From Flavobacterium soli DSM 19725 (GTDB taxonomy: Bacteria; Bacteroidota; Bacteroidia; Flavobacteriales; Flavobacteriaceae): a DNA stretch of 64,000 nucleotides. Made by a program: the position numbers and the translations under genes. The notes under the pieces were generated by a model, which worked only from the letters and a program-made list of their open reading frames with translations, ran no database searches and had not been told where the DNA came from. Position 1 is the stretch's first letter. Each line of letters starts with the position of its first letter. Below, one piece after another: positions 31,433 to 39,753 of the stretch. The stretch covers positions 51,337 through 115,336 of the forward strand of contig NZ_AUGO01000014.1 of the NCBI RefSeq assembly GCF_000422705.1, given 5' to 3'.

Positions 31433-31843
31433 CTATAAAAACTTCGCTTTCAACTCCGGTGTCGGAATCATGCAAGCATCTTTTTTTCCATACCATTTAT
31501 AGCGATTTTTGGCTACATAATCATAAATAGGATTTCGAAGTGAAGTTGGGATAATCTTAAAAATGATACTCAAACCTAAAAATCCTCCCAGATGCTTTGC
31601 TATTTCAATTGCAGCAGATGATTTATAGAAATAGGCAATTCCAGGTTCGTATAAAATAATACTGTCAATATTTTTGGTATCAATACCAATGTGTTTCAGA
31701 ATTTCTTGACCCAAATCAGATTGCAAGGCAACAAACCTGAAAACATCTTTTTTATCTCTTTTTATGACGTATTGCACAAACGAATCACACAAATTGCAAA
31801 CGCCATCAAACAGAATTATCTTTTTATCCTTCGGTAAATTCAT
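31433..31843 (-). CDS. DCC-family thiol-disulfide oxidoreductase-like protein
   Basis: Start at 31843 (MNLPKDKKIILF); an earlier ATG at 31867 overlaps the MutS2 stop. The 136-residue protein has the DUF393/DCC hallmark FDGVCNLCDSFV with Cys16 and Cys19 as a CxxC pair, followed by a thioredoxin-like fold (ALQSDLGQEILKHIG). Function in redox chemistry is presumed from the family; no partner is obvious. It begins 4 bp after the MutS2-like gene and probably shares its transcript. Confidence 0.88.
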   Translation of the reverse strand: MNLPKDKKIILFDGVCNLCDSFVQYVIKRDKKDVFRFVALQSDLGQEILKHIGIDTKNIDSIILYEPGIAYFYKSSAAIEIAKHLGGFLGLSIIFKIIPTSLRNPIYDYVAKNRYKWYGKKDACMIPTPELKAKFL

Positions 31844-31847
31844 TTTT

Positions 31848-34016
31848 TTATTTTTTTGCTTCAACAAATTCTAGAGCATCCAAACTCACAGTTGATGTAA
31901 AAACACCATAATTTACAACCGCTTTGTTTCTTTCAATTTTGTCGATCGTTCCTATAGATTTTCCGTCTAGCATTCGAACCCTATCTCCAAGTTTCAGTAC
32001 GGGTTTTGGTTTTTCAGGAACCAAAGAAGCCTTGATTTTCTTTTCTTTTTTCTCCTGACGGATTTCCTCCACCTGAACCGTAACTTCCTTGATGATTTCT
32101 TTTTTAATTTCCTGTTTGACTTTTATTTCCTTAGGAGTTGCCTTTTTTCGTTTCGAATTTTCTATCTCAATGATTTTTAGGAATTCTCCAATCAAATCTT
32201 TTTTATTTTTATTATTGAAATATTTCTCGGCAATATCATCAATTTTTTGTCCAATGTAAATAATCTTCTGATTGCTGTCATATAATTCCTGATAGCTTTC
32301 CAGTTTTTGCTTGATTTTCGCATTGGTAGCTTCCATCTTCTTGCTTTCTTCTCTCGCTTTTGTTTCTTCTTCTTTTAAATTCAAAGAAGTTTTTTCGAGT
32401 TTTGAACGTTCTTTTTGCAAGGTTGCAATCGTCTTGTCAAATCGCACTTTTCCGCCTTCAATTTTCTTTTTTGCACGATTGATCAAACCAAACGGAATCC
32501 CATTTTTTTGAGCTACTTCAAAAGTGAATGAACTTCCGGCTTGACCCAAAATCAATTTATACATCGGTTCAAGTGATTTTTCATCAAAAAGCATGTTTGC
32601 ATTTGTAGCAAAAGGCAACTCATTCGCCAGCATTTTCAAATTGGAATAATGAGTCGTAATGATTCCAAAAGCTTCCCGATGATAAAATTCTTCCAAGAAT
32701 GTTTCGGCCAAAGCACCACCCAATTCTGGGTCAGAACCTGTACCAAATTCATCAATCAGAAACATCGTTTTGCTATTGCATTTCTTCAAAAAGTAGTTCA
32801 TGTTTTTGAGTCGGTAACTGTAGGTACTCAAATGATTTTCAATAGATTGGTTGTCTCCAATGTCCGTCAAGATTCTGTCAAACAAAAACGTTTCGCTTCG
32901 TTCGTGAACCGGAATCAACATACCGCTTTGCAACATTAATTGCAAGAGTCCAACGGTTTTCAGCGAGATGGTTTTTCCTCCAGCATTCGGTCCAGAAATC
33001 ACAATAATCCTGCTTTCCTGATGCAATTCGATCGTTTGAGGATACGTAATTTCTTTTTTCTGCTTGTTCGTCAAATACAAGATAGGATGGAAGGCTTCCC
33101 TAAAAAACAATCTTCTGTTTTCAGTAATCGTCGGCAAAATTCCGTTGATTTTATTTGCATATTTAGCTTTTGCCGAAACGACATCAATATCGCTCAAGAA
33201 ATCCTGATACTGAATAATCAAAGGCAAAAACGGCCGAATATCATTCGAAAGTTGTTTTAAAATCCTCTCAATTTCTTCCTTTTCTTCGTATTCCAAATTG
33301 CTCAATTCACGCGAATATTTTAAGGTTGCTTCAGGCTCAATATAAGCGATACTTCCTGTTTTGGAACTGCCCAAAATAGAACCTTTCACTTTCCTTCTAT
33401 ACATTGCCAAAACCGCCAAAACCCTACGGTTTTCAACAAAACTTTCCTTGATGTCATCCAGATAACCCAAACCACTGTATTGCAATAGCGAAAGTCCAAA
33501 ACTCTGGTTTACTTTCCCTCGAACCACCTTCATCTCGCTTCTGATATGCTGTAAATCCGGTGAAGCATTGTCTTTGATTTCGCCATATTTATCCACGACA
33601 ACTTCAATTTTCTTGATGATGTCTTTCGTCAATTCAAGTTCCGAAGCCCTGTTGTTCAAGGTCGGATAATAGTCGTCAAACTTCTTGAAAAACTGCAAAA
33701 GTGTGTTGGAAGTATCCGAAATATTGGCAATTTTCCTAAAACTGCCCACTTCCAAAGTACTATTTTCAATTGCCAGAAACTTGATTTCGTGTGCAATCGA
33801 GTCGAAACCGTGGTTCGGAATCGCGTTATTATTTTGAAACGACGAAACATATTCTGATGTTTGGCTCAAAGCCTCCATCAACGTTTCCTTGTCCTTGAAA
33901 GGCGTGATGTTCAATGCTTTTTCCATACCCAAATCGGTGTTGCAAAGCGCCGAAACGGTCTCTAAAACGGTAGGAAATTGTAAATCTTGTAAAGTTTTTT
34001 CTGTTATGGATATCAT
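31848..34016 (-). CDS. MutS2-like DNA-binding ATPase lacking an Smr domain
   Basis: 722 residues. MutS core and clamp region with long helices, then the ATPase: Walker A ISGPNAGGKTISLKTVG near residue 340, Walker B MFLIDEFGTGSDP, and ITTHYSNLK. A lysine/glutamate-rich coiled-coil (residues ~515-660) is followed by a short KOW-like beta region (LGDRVRMLDGKSIGTIDKIERN). MutS2 normally ends with an Smr nuclease domain; here it is absent although the gene has a clean stop. Without Smr it may act in recombination control or ribosome-collision rescue through binding and splitting alone. Confidence 0.9.
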   Translation of the reverse strand: MISITEKTLQDLQFPTVLETVSALCNTDLGMEKALNITPFKDKETLMEALSQTSEYVSSFQNNNAIPNHGFDSIAHEIKFLAIENSTLEVGSFRKIANISDTSNTLLQFFKKFDDYYPTLNNRASELELTKDIIKKIEVVVDKYGEIKDNASPDLQHIRSEMKVVRGKVNQSFGLSLLQYSGLGYLDDIKESFVENRRVLAVLAMYRRKVKGSILGSSKTGSIAYIEPEATLKYSRELSNLEYEEKEEIERILKQLSNDIRPFLPLIIQYQDFLSDIDVVSAKAKYANKINGILPTITENRRLFFREAFHPILYLTNKQKKEITYPQTIELHQESRIIVISGPNAGGKTISLKTVGLLQLMLQSGMLIPVHERSETFLFDRILTDIGDNQSIENHLSTYSYRLKNMNYFLKKCNSKTMFLIDEFGTGSDPELGGALAETFLEEFYHREAFGIITTHYSNLKMLANELPFATNANMLFDEKSLEPMYKLILGQAGSSFTFEVAQKNGIPFGLINRAKKKIEGGKVRFDKTIATLQKERSKLEKTSLNLKEEETKAREESKKMEATNAKIKQKLESYQELYDSNQKIIYIGQKIDDIAEKYFNNKNKKDLIGEFLKIIEIENSKRKKATPKEIKVKQEIKKEIIKEVTVQVEEIRQEKKEKKIKASLVPEKPKPVLKLGDRVRMLDGKSIGTIDKIERNKAVVNYGVFTSTVSLDALEFVEAKK

Positions 34017-34090
34017 GTTCCGTTATAAGTTGGGAAGCCCCAAAGTTACAAAGATTCACACGATTATTGAATCGGCTTTAGCTTTAATTT

Positions 34091-34193
34091 AGGAGCAAAA
34101 CAATGGCATTTGTTCAATCCATATTCCCGCCTTTTTTCCAAATCTTTTGTCCCGAACCCCGGGACAAAAGGATTTTCCCTTAAGTCGGGGCTA
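34091..34193 (-). ncRNA. Flavobacterial ~105-nt hairpin repeat, copy A (Flavo-1-like)
   Basis: Read on the minus strand it begins TAGCCCCGACTTAAGGGAAA, has a central hairpin (arms CTTTTGTCCCG / CGGGACAAAAG at 34144-34170) and ends ...GAACAAATGCC...GCTCCT. It shares its 28-nt 5' block (25 of 28 identical) and ~58-nt 3' block with copy B at 35056-35165, while the middle stem differs in sequence but still pairs. This suggests selection on structure. From memory it resembles the Flavo-1 RNA motif of flavobacteria, not verified. It lies upstream of the MutS2 gene. Confidence 0.5.
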
Positions 34194-34301
34194 GATGAAA
34201 CCTTTAGGCTTCTTTTAATCCTTTTTTTCCAATCGAAATCTATAAAAATTGAGTAGTGATTTTCGATAAACTTTGCGAACTTTGCGATTAAAATCATCTA
34301 A

Positions 34302-34967
34302 ATGCAAATCAACCTAGAACCTTCCTGGAAAAACATTTTATCAGACGAATTTGAGAAACCTTATTTTAAAAACCTCATAGAATTTGTAAAAGCAGAATAT
34401 TCACAACACACTTGTTACCCAAAAGGGCCTCAAATATTTTCAGCCTTCGATAGTTGCCCTTTTGATAAAGTAAAAGTCGTTATTATTGGGCAAGACCCTT
34501 ATCACGGAGTGGGTCAGGCGAATGGTTTATGCTTTTCTGTCAACGATGGAATCGCTTTTCCTCCATCCTTGGTCAATATCTTTAAAGAAATCCAAACCGA
34601 TTTGGAAAAACCTTTTCCTGCAACTGGAAATTTAGAGCGTTGGGCAAAGCAAGGCGTTTTATTGTTGAATGCAACCTTAACGGTTAGAGCTCACGAAGCA
34701 GGAAGTCACCAAAATAAAGGCTGGGAAACGTTTACAGACGCTGTAATCCAGAAAGTTTCCGACAGCAACGAAGAAGTTGTATTCCTACTTTGGGGAGGAT
34801 TTGCAAAGAAAAAAGGCTTGAAAATCAACCGGGAAAAGCATTTGGTTTTAGAAACGGGACATCCTTCGCCTTTGAGTGCCAATCGTGGTTTGTGGTTTGG
34901 AAATCAACATTTTAGTAAGGCAAATGCTTACTTGAAAGCGAAAGGTAAAAAAGAAATTGAGTGGTAG
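34302..34967 (+). CDS. ung: Uracil-DNA glycosylase
   Basis: 221 residues, family 1 UDG. It excises uracil from DNA to start base-excision repair. Motif A is GQDPYHG with catalytic Asp65; motif B is GHPSPLSANRG with the catalytic His; LLLNATLTVR lies between them. Full length, cytoplasmic. The gene stands alone, facing away from mutS2, and is bracketed by the two inverted ~105-bp repeats. Confidence 0.97.
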   Translation: MQINLEPSWKNILSDEFEKPYFKNLIEFVKAEYSQHTCYPKGPQIFSAFDSCPFDKVKVVIIGQDPYHGVGQANGLCFSVNDGIAFPPSLVNIFKEIQTDLEKPFPATGNLERWAKQGVLLLNATLTVRAHEAGSHQNKGWETFTDAVIQKVSDSNEEVVFLLWGGFAKKKGLKINREKHLVLETGHPSPLSANRGLWFGNQHFSKANAYLKAKGKKEIEW

Positions 34968-34973
34968 ATTTCC

Positions 34974-35006
34974 AGACCTAACAGGTTTTCAAAACCTGTT
35001 AGGTCT
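34974..35006. repeat. 16-bp perfect palindrome just after the ung stop
   Basis: Arms AGACCTAACAGGTTTT and the exact reverse complement around a single C. Same arms as at 4343-4375. It begins 6 bases beyond the ung stop and could serve as a 3' hairpin. Confidence 0.85.
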
Positions 35007-35055
35007 TTAATATCCTTAAATCGAAAAGATTAAAAAATACCTAAAGATTTTATTT

Positions 35056-35165
35056 TAGCCCTGACTGGAGGGAAAATCCTTTTTATTTTTTTTCTTTAAA
35101 AAAATAAAAAGATTTGGAAGGAAGGCAGGAACATGGATTGAACAAATGCCTGCTGTTTAGCTCCT
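35056..35165 (+). ncRNA. Flavobacterial ~110-nt hairpin repeat, copy B (Flavo-1-like)
   Basis: Begins TAGCCCTGACTGGAGGGAAA, then an A/T-only central stem (TTTTTATTTTTTT paired with AAAAAAATAAAAA), then GATTTGGAAGGAAGGCAGGA and ...GAACAAATGCC...GCTCCT. It is inverted relative to copy A on the other side of ung. Its end lies 4 bp from the stop of the convergent transglutaminase-like gene. Confidence 0.5.
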
Positions 35166-35169
35166 AAAA

Positions 35170-36102
35170 TCAATTCAAAGTCAAAGCTCCCAGGATTTCT
35201 TCGGACATGAATGGTCCTCCCGGATATCGTGCGGTATAATCTAGATTGAGCCAGATTTGACCACGTTCGTCGATGTGATAATGGATTTCCTTGCCTTTGC
35301 TTTCCTGTTTGAAAAGTACTTCCTTGATGAGATAGTTGACGGCTTCCAGATCGGCCTTACTGCCAATTAGCATCTCGGGATAGATGTGTCCGCCAGTGTG
35401 AATGAGTCGGGGAGTGCCACCAACAGCCCGAACACAGGCTGCCATGAGGATTGCATGGTCATCACAATCGCCAGAAAAATGTTCTAGAGATTCGCTTGCT
35501 GCTGCAATATATTCTTTTCCTTTTGGATCGTTGACATAGTTCCACCTATGCTTAATTTCCTTGAAAACAGCAAAACACTGAATGGTAACCCTGTATTGTT
35601 GATAACCTTTAATATTGCGAAAATTCTTCGTTGTAGCCATTAAGGCAAAATTTCGAACCTTCGGGTTGCTGTAATCAATGGCGTTCAGGATTTTGGACTT
35701 GTTGGGAAACGGAAGTAATTTTGCCAAGATGATGTCCTGCGGATTGGGATCGTCGAGCATGGTGTACATCATGGAGCGATAGTCCTCAAAAACGGCATTG
35801 AAACCATAATTTCCAAAGGTGCTTCCATAAATTAAGACAATTAGATAAAGTCCAAGACAAACAATAATGATGGTTCGTAAGGCTCTTAATATGAGCTGGA
35901 TGATGGCGATTAAGACAATGAAAAGTAAAATCCTGTCGATTTGAAATGGCCATTCAGGATCAATAATATTTTGGTGAATAATGATAAAAACCGGAATCGC
36001 GATTAGGATATTCAATAAAAAAATAATCACATTGTCCCAAGGTTTTTTGACCTGGAGCTTGCTTTTTATTTCTTGAATACTAATGTCTTTGAAGTGTATC
36101 AT
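35170..36102 (-). CDS. Transglutaminase-like membrane protein
   Basis: About 310 residues from ATG 36102 (an ATG at 36117 adds five). Two to three transmembrane segments occupy residues ~25-110, followed by a soluble domain. FSGDCDDHAILMAACVRAVGG carries the transglutaminase-core Cys (seen as SGDCDDHAIL), and TGGHIYPE supplies the His; an Asp in the following strand would complete the papain-like triad. Such bacterial proteins are usually proteases or of unknown role rather than crosslinkers. It starts close behind the substrate-binding gene and is probably cotranscribed. Topology would place the catalytic part on one face of the inner membrane. Confidence 0.8.
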   Translation of the reverse strand: MIHFKDISIQEIKSKLQVKKPWDNVIIFLLNILIAIPVFIIIHQNIIDPEWPFQIDRILLFIVLIAIIQLILRALRTIIIVCLGLYLIVLIYGSTFGNYGFNAVFEDYRSMMYTMLDDPNPQDIILAKLLPFPNKSKILNAIDYSNPKVRNFALMATTKNFRNIKGYQQYRVTIQCFAVFKEIKHRWNYVNDPKGKEYIAAASESLEHFSGDCDDHAILMAACVRAVGGTPRLIHTGGHIYPEMLIGSKADLEAVNYLIKEVLFKQESKGKEIHYHIDERGQIWLNLDYTARYPGGPFMSEEILGALTLN

Positions 36103-36124
36103 ATACCAAAATGGCAACAGCTTT

Positions 36125-36973
36125 CTAGGTTTTGACTATATCAGCAAAAGTACCTTTTTTATCGATAATAGACAGTTCGAGCAGTTGATTTTGGACTTTG
36201 TTTAACATTTCCTCGGATAATTGCTTTTGGGACCATTCGGTCAAGGAAAGCCATTCCTGGATATCCTCTTGTTTTTGATGATAACGTTCAGATAATGTTT
36301 TGTCTATGTTGGGGATTTCCTTGAATTCTGAAGTGGTTTGGTTGATGATTTTGAGGATTTTTTCGATAGTTTCCGGATGCTTTTCAAGGATTTCATTTCT
36401 AACGGCAATTACGAAACAGGGCCAAGGAGTAGGGCAGTCGTCGATTCTTCGGAAAATTCCTTTGTCGACCAAAGGTTTTGTCATGAAACGTTCCCACATA
36501 AAATAATCTGCTGTTCTGTTTGATAAGGCTTCAACGGCTCCATCGATAGTATTGACGATTTCGAATTGTAAATTATCTGTTTTCCAACTGTTATTATGAG
36601 CATTCACATAGGCCATTAATTGAGAACCAGAACCGATTCGGCTGATGGCTACTTTTGTGTTTTCTAAATCAGAAATCGTTTGATAGTTTGATTTTGCATC
36701 AACGTGAATTCCCCAAATCAAAGGAGAGTTTACGTAAACTTGCACAATTTTGCTCGGATTTCCTGCTACAATGTCCTTGATGATTCCTTCGGTTAAAATA
36801 ACGGCGATATCAGTTTCTTCGTTGCGAAGCATCTGGCATAATTTGCCAGTTCCTTCCGGAACATCTGTCCATTGCAGGTCTATTCCTACTGCTTCAAACT
36901 CGTTATTTTCGATGCAAAGATGCCAAGGCAAATTGAAATGTTCTGGAACTCCAGCTATTTTTATGGTTTTCAT
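36125..36973 (-). CDS. Periplasmic-binding-fold protein without signal peptide
   Basis: 282 residues with the NMT1/NrtA-like type II binding fold: MKTIKIAGVPEHFNLP, then GTGKLCQMLRNEETDIAVILTEG, then AISRIGSGSQLMAYV and a WPCFVIAVRNEILEKHP segment. Members of this fold normally bind small ligands for ABC import or serve as enzymes of thiamine precursor synthesis. Here no signal peptide or lipobox is seen and no permease or ATPase is adjacent, so a cytoplasmic sensor or enzyme is possible. The ligand is unknown. Confidence 0.75.
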   Translation of the reverse strand: MKTIKIAGVPEHFNLPWHLCIENNEFEAVGIDLQWTDVPEGTGKLCQMLRNEETDIAVILTEGIIKDIVAGNPSKIVQVYVNSPLIWGIHVDAKSNYQTISDLENTKVAISRIGSGSQLMAYVNAHNNSWKTDNLQFEIVNTIDGAVEALSNRTADYFMWERFMTKPLVDKGIFRRIDDCPTPWPCFVIAVRNEILEKHPETIEKILKIINQTTSEFKEIPNIDKTLSERYHQKQEDIQEWLSLTEWSQKQLSEEMLNKVQNQLLELSIIDKKGTFADIVKT

Positions 36974-37023
36974 TTAATAGGTATTAAGATAGGAGTATTA
37001 AGTATTAAGACTTTGCATTGAGG

Positions 37024-37557
37024 TTATTGGATATTATTTTTCAGTTGCCACCATTTCCAAATCACTCCCTCTTTGTCTGGATAATCTTCGATGAAATTGA
37101 AACCTACTTTTTGTAAAACATGATTGGAAGCTCCATTTTTGGCATGGGTGTAGGCGTTCATTTCTTTGATATTCATTTTATTTAAACCATAGTCAAGCCA
37201 AGCGATTGAGGCTTCGGTTGCATAACCTTTGTTCCAAAATTTTTCGTTTAATCGATAGCCATAATCATAGAAATTCGTGTTTCCGTTTTCAATGTGATCA
37301 TTTACAAATTTGATTCCGGTCCAGCCAATAAACTCATTTGTTTCTTTTAAAATGGTTGCAAATCGGCCTATTTTATTATCAACATATTGCTTTTGGACCA
37401 TTTCAATTACTTTGATCGTTTCCTCAATCGTTTGGGTTGGATTTTGCCATAAATATTTATGAACTTCTGGATTATGATCCATTTCAAACATAGCTTCGGC
37501 ATCGGTTAATTCTAACGGACGAATAATAAGGCGAGTGGTTTCTAAAACTAAATCCAT
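37024..37557 (-). CDS. GNAT acetyltransferase, RimJ/RimL-like
   Basis: 177 residues. It starts LETTRLIIRPLELTDAEAMFEM, typical of ribosomal-protein-type N-acetyltransferases, and has the acetyl-CoA region around FWNKGYATEASIAWLDYG plus the NGASNHVLQKVGF strand. It would acetylate a protein N-terminus or small molecule; the substrate is unknown. The start overlaps the end of the DinB gene by 10 bp, implying coupling. Confidence 0.9.
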   Translation of the reverse strand: MDLVLETTRLIIRPLELTDAEAMFEMDHNPEVHKYLWQNPTQTIEETIKVIEMVQKQYVDNKIGRFATILKETNEFIGWTGIKFVNDHIENGNTNFYDYGYRLNEKFWNKGYATEASIAWLDYGLNKMNIKEMNAYTHAKNGASNHVLQKVGFNFIEDYPDKEGVIWKWWQLKNNIQ

Positions 37558-38000
37558 GTCGGGTCAATTTGTTTTAAATGATAATATAAATGCTCAAAGT
37601 AATCTTCAATTAAAAATTTTAAATCAGATTCTTCGCCGTTTGGAAGAATCAATTTATAAGCTAAAGTTTTTTCTGTTTGATTTTTTATGATGTGCAAAGC
37701 ATGAACATTCAAGCTTATCCACAAATCTAATAATTCTTGATTGTTTTTATTTTGATAATCATTTGATTTTACTAAATCATCTGGGCTGTAAGTTCTAATT
37801 TTATAGGGTTTTTCAAAGGTTTGAATTTCAGTAAACCGTTGAATATTATTGATAGCTGAATCTATCAAATGCCCTAAAATTTCCTTTTTAGACCACTTGT
37901 TTTCTGAAAGTTTTATTTCAAAATCTGCGATAGAATTAGTCGAATATAAAACCTGAAAACGGTTCAATAGTAAGCCAAATTCCTCTAATTTCTCTTCCAT
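37548..38000 (-). CDS. DinB-family protein
   Basis: 150 residues predicted as a four-helix bundle. The WSKKEILGHLIDSAINNIQRF helix supplies a putative metal His, and the C-terminal HLYYHLKQIDP supplies others, the classical three-His arrangement of DinB/YfiT proteins. Members include thiol transferases (bacillithiol, mycothiol) and proteins of unknown role. It overlaps the GNAT gene, is preceded by a VOC protein, and may belong to a small detoxification or modification cluster. Confidence 0.88.
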   Translation of the reverse strand: MEEKLEEFGLLLNRFQVLYSTNSIADFEIKLSENKWSKKEILGHLIDSAINNIQRFTEIQTFEKPYKIRTYSPDDLVKSNDYQNKNNQELLDLWISLNVHALHIIKNQTEKTLAYKLILPNGEESDLKFLIEDYFEHLYYHLKQIDPTWI

Positions 38001-38017
38001 ATTAATTTTTGTGTGGA

Positions 38018-38395
38018 TTATTTAATTTTTAAATTTGAAATCACAACTCTATAGCCATCAGGATCAAGAATCATTTTTCCATTTTCATTCCAATATGGGT
38101 TTCTTGCTTCAATGAATTCAATTTTGTTAGCCAATAACTTATCATGAATCACCTCAAATTCTAGTTTTGTATTGGGATAAAAAACCAAAATATCTTCTTC
38201 GCTAAAATTAAAGGCAACAGCTTCATCTGATTTTGTAAATTCTAAATGCCAGTTTTCATTCGATTTGCCAATAAAAATACCATCATAACCGCTGTGGTTT
38301 TCAAAACCACCAAGCAAATCAAATCCTAATACATTTATGTAAAAGGATTTAAGTTGTTCTAAATTGTTGGTATGTCTTGCAAATCGGAATGTCAT
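38018..38395 (-). CDS. VOC-family (glyoxalase/bleomycin-resistance fold) protein
   Basis: 125 residues with two beta-alpha-beta-beta-beta units: MTFRFARHTNNLEQLKSFY at the N-terminus (His as possible metal ligand) and LDPDGYRVVISN at the C-terminus. The GLO/VOC fold hosts lyases, dioxygenases and drug-binding proteins; activity is not predictable here. It is 17 bp upstream of the DinB gene. Confidence 0.88.
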   Translation of the reverse strand: MTFRFARHTNNLEQLKSFYINVLGFDLLGGFENHSGYDGIFIGKSNENWHLEFTKSDEAVAFNFSEEDILVFYPNTKLEFEVIHDKLLANKIEFIEARNPYWNENGKMILDPDGYRVVISNLKIK

Positions 38396-38422
38396 TTTTT
38401 TTATAAAATCTTAATACTTAAA

Positions 38423-39289
38423 CTACTTCGATAATTTATCTAAAACATATTTAATCAATTCATCAACAGCTTTATAAGGGTCTTCACTAAAAGTTCCGCT
38501 TGCACGGTTGGCAATGATGGCATTAAAGGACAAAGCATTGTGTCCTAACAAAGCAGACAAGCCATAAATGGCAGCCGTTTCCATTTCAAGATTCGTAATT
38601 CTATTATCTTCAAATTTGAAATTATCCATTTTAGCATTCAACTCTGAATCCTGAATTCCAAGTCGTAAAACTCGTCCTTGTGGACCATAAAATCCTCCAG
38701 CTGTAGCTGTAATTCCCTTGAATATTTTTTCGCTCTCAATTAATTGTTCCAATTTTTCACTGCATTTGATGGCGTAAGGTTTTCCTTTTCTCGCGTCCCA
38801 ATTTGTGTGATTGATGAAAGCTTCTTCGATTGCCGAATTTGAAACTTCATCAATCAAATAAGAGCGAAGCATATTATCCAATCCCAATCCAAATTTTGAC
38901 ATCACAAAACTATCCACAGGAATATCTTCTTGCAAAGAACCCGAAGTTCCGATTCGGATAATGTTTAAAGAAGTTAATTCTTCTTTGGGTTGGCGTGTTT
39001 CCAAATCAATATTAACCAAAGCATCCAGTTCGTTTATAACGATATCAATATTATCGGGACCAATTCCGGTTGACATTACTGTGATTCTTTTTCCTTTGTA
39101 GATTCCGGTTTGGGTTTTAAATTCTCTTTTCTGAGCGGAAAATTCAATCTTGTCAAAGAATTGCGTGATTTTTTCAACACGATTTTGATCGCCTACGAAG
39201 ATGATATCATGGGCAATATGTTCTGGTTTTAAATTCAAATGGTAAACGCTACCGTCTGGGTTTAATATTAATTCTGATGATTGTATCAT
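38423..39289 (-). CDS. Nucleoside phosphorylase (uridine phosphorylase-like)
   Basis: 288 residues of the PNP/UDP family. VGDQNRVEKITQFF and STGIGPDNIDIVINEL form the phosphate/ribose region, IRIGTSGSLQEDIPVDSFV the central strand, and NLEMETAAIYGLSALLG the ribose-binding Met-Glu motif. It cleaves nucleosides with phosphate to a base and ribose-1-phosphate in salvage. Uridine preference is suggested by overall resemblance only. Confidence 0.88.
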   Translation of the reverse strand: MIQSSELILNPDGSVYHLNLKPEHIAHDIIFVGDQNRVEKITQFFDKIEFSAQKREFKTQTGIYKGKRITVMSTGIGPDNIDIVINELDALVNIDLETRQPKEELTSLNIIRIGTSGSLQEDIPVDSFVMSKFGLGLDNMLRSYLIDEVSNSAIEEAFINHTNWDARKGKPYAIKCSEKLEQLIESEKIFKGITATAGGFYGPQGRVLRLGIQDSELNAKMDNFKFEDNRITNLEMETAAIYGLSALLGHNALSFNAIIANRASGTFSEDPYKAVDELIKYVLDKLSK

Positions 39290-39338
39290 TGGTAATTTAA
39301 AGATTTAAAAATTGAAAGATTAAAAGATTCTGAAAGAA

Positions 39339-39671
39339 TTAACCACCTACACGTTTTACTTTAAAGCCTTTTTCTTTCAAGATATTCATGATCTTATCAC
39401 GATAATCTCCTTGAATGATGATTTCCCCGTCTTTAAAGCTTCCGCCAACAGCTAATTTACTCTTTATTTCTTTGGCAAGAATTTTAAAATCTTCGTCTTC
39501 GCCTTCATAACCAGAAATTATGGTGGTTGGCTTTCCTTTTCGTTTTTCATATTTACAAATCATTGGTTCTTTTTGAACAAATAATTCATGGTTTTTTTCC
39601 TCAACTGCTTCTGGTTCGTTTGAAACCTGATGATCTGGAAAAAGGTTTTTTAATTGGTCTTGTAAATCCAT
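39339..39671 (-). CDS. SUI1/eIF1-family translation factor homolog
   Basis: 110 residues. A charged N-terminal ~45 residues precede the eIF1-like domain with KRKGKPTTIISGYEGEDEDF, AKEIKSKLAVGGSFKDGEII and IQGDYRDKIMNILKEKGFKVKRVGG. This matches bacterial YciH, a minor factor that influences start-site fidelity. The extended N-terminus is usual for Bacteroidota versions. Cytoplasmic. Confidence 0.92.
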   Translation of the reverse strand: MDLQDQLKNLFPDHQVSNEPEAVEEKNHELFVQKEPMICKYEKRKGKPTTIISGYEGEDEDFKILAKEIKSKLAVGGSFKDGEIIIQGDYRDKIMNILKEKGFKVKRVGG

Positions 39672-39693
39672 ATTTTATAAATTTTCAAAAAAC

Positions 39694-39734
39694 AAATTCC
39701 AAATTCCAAAGATTAGAATTGGAATTTGGAATTT
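39694..39734. terminator. 16-bp perfect hairpin after the oxygenase gene
   Basis: AAATTCCAAATTCCAA pairs exactly with TTGGAATTTGGAATTT over a 9-base loop. It lies in the 82-bp gap between the oxygenase stop and the SUI1 start, on a minus-strand run. The direct AAATTCC repetition inside each arm is typical of flavobacterial spacer repeats, so it may be a repeat rather than a true terminator. Confidence 0.6.
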
Positions 39735-39753
39735 CATTATTTGAATTAATATA

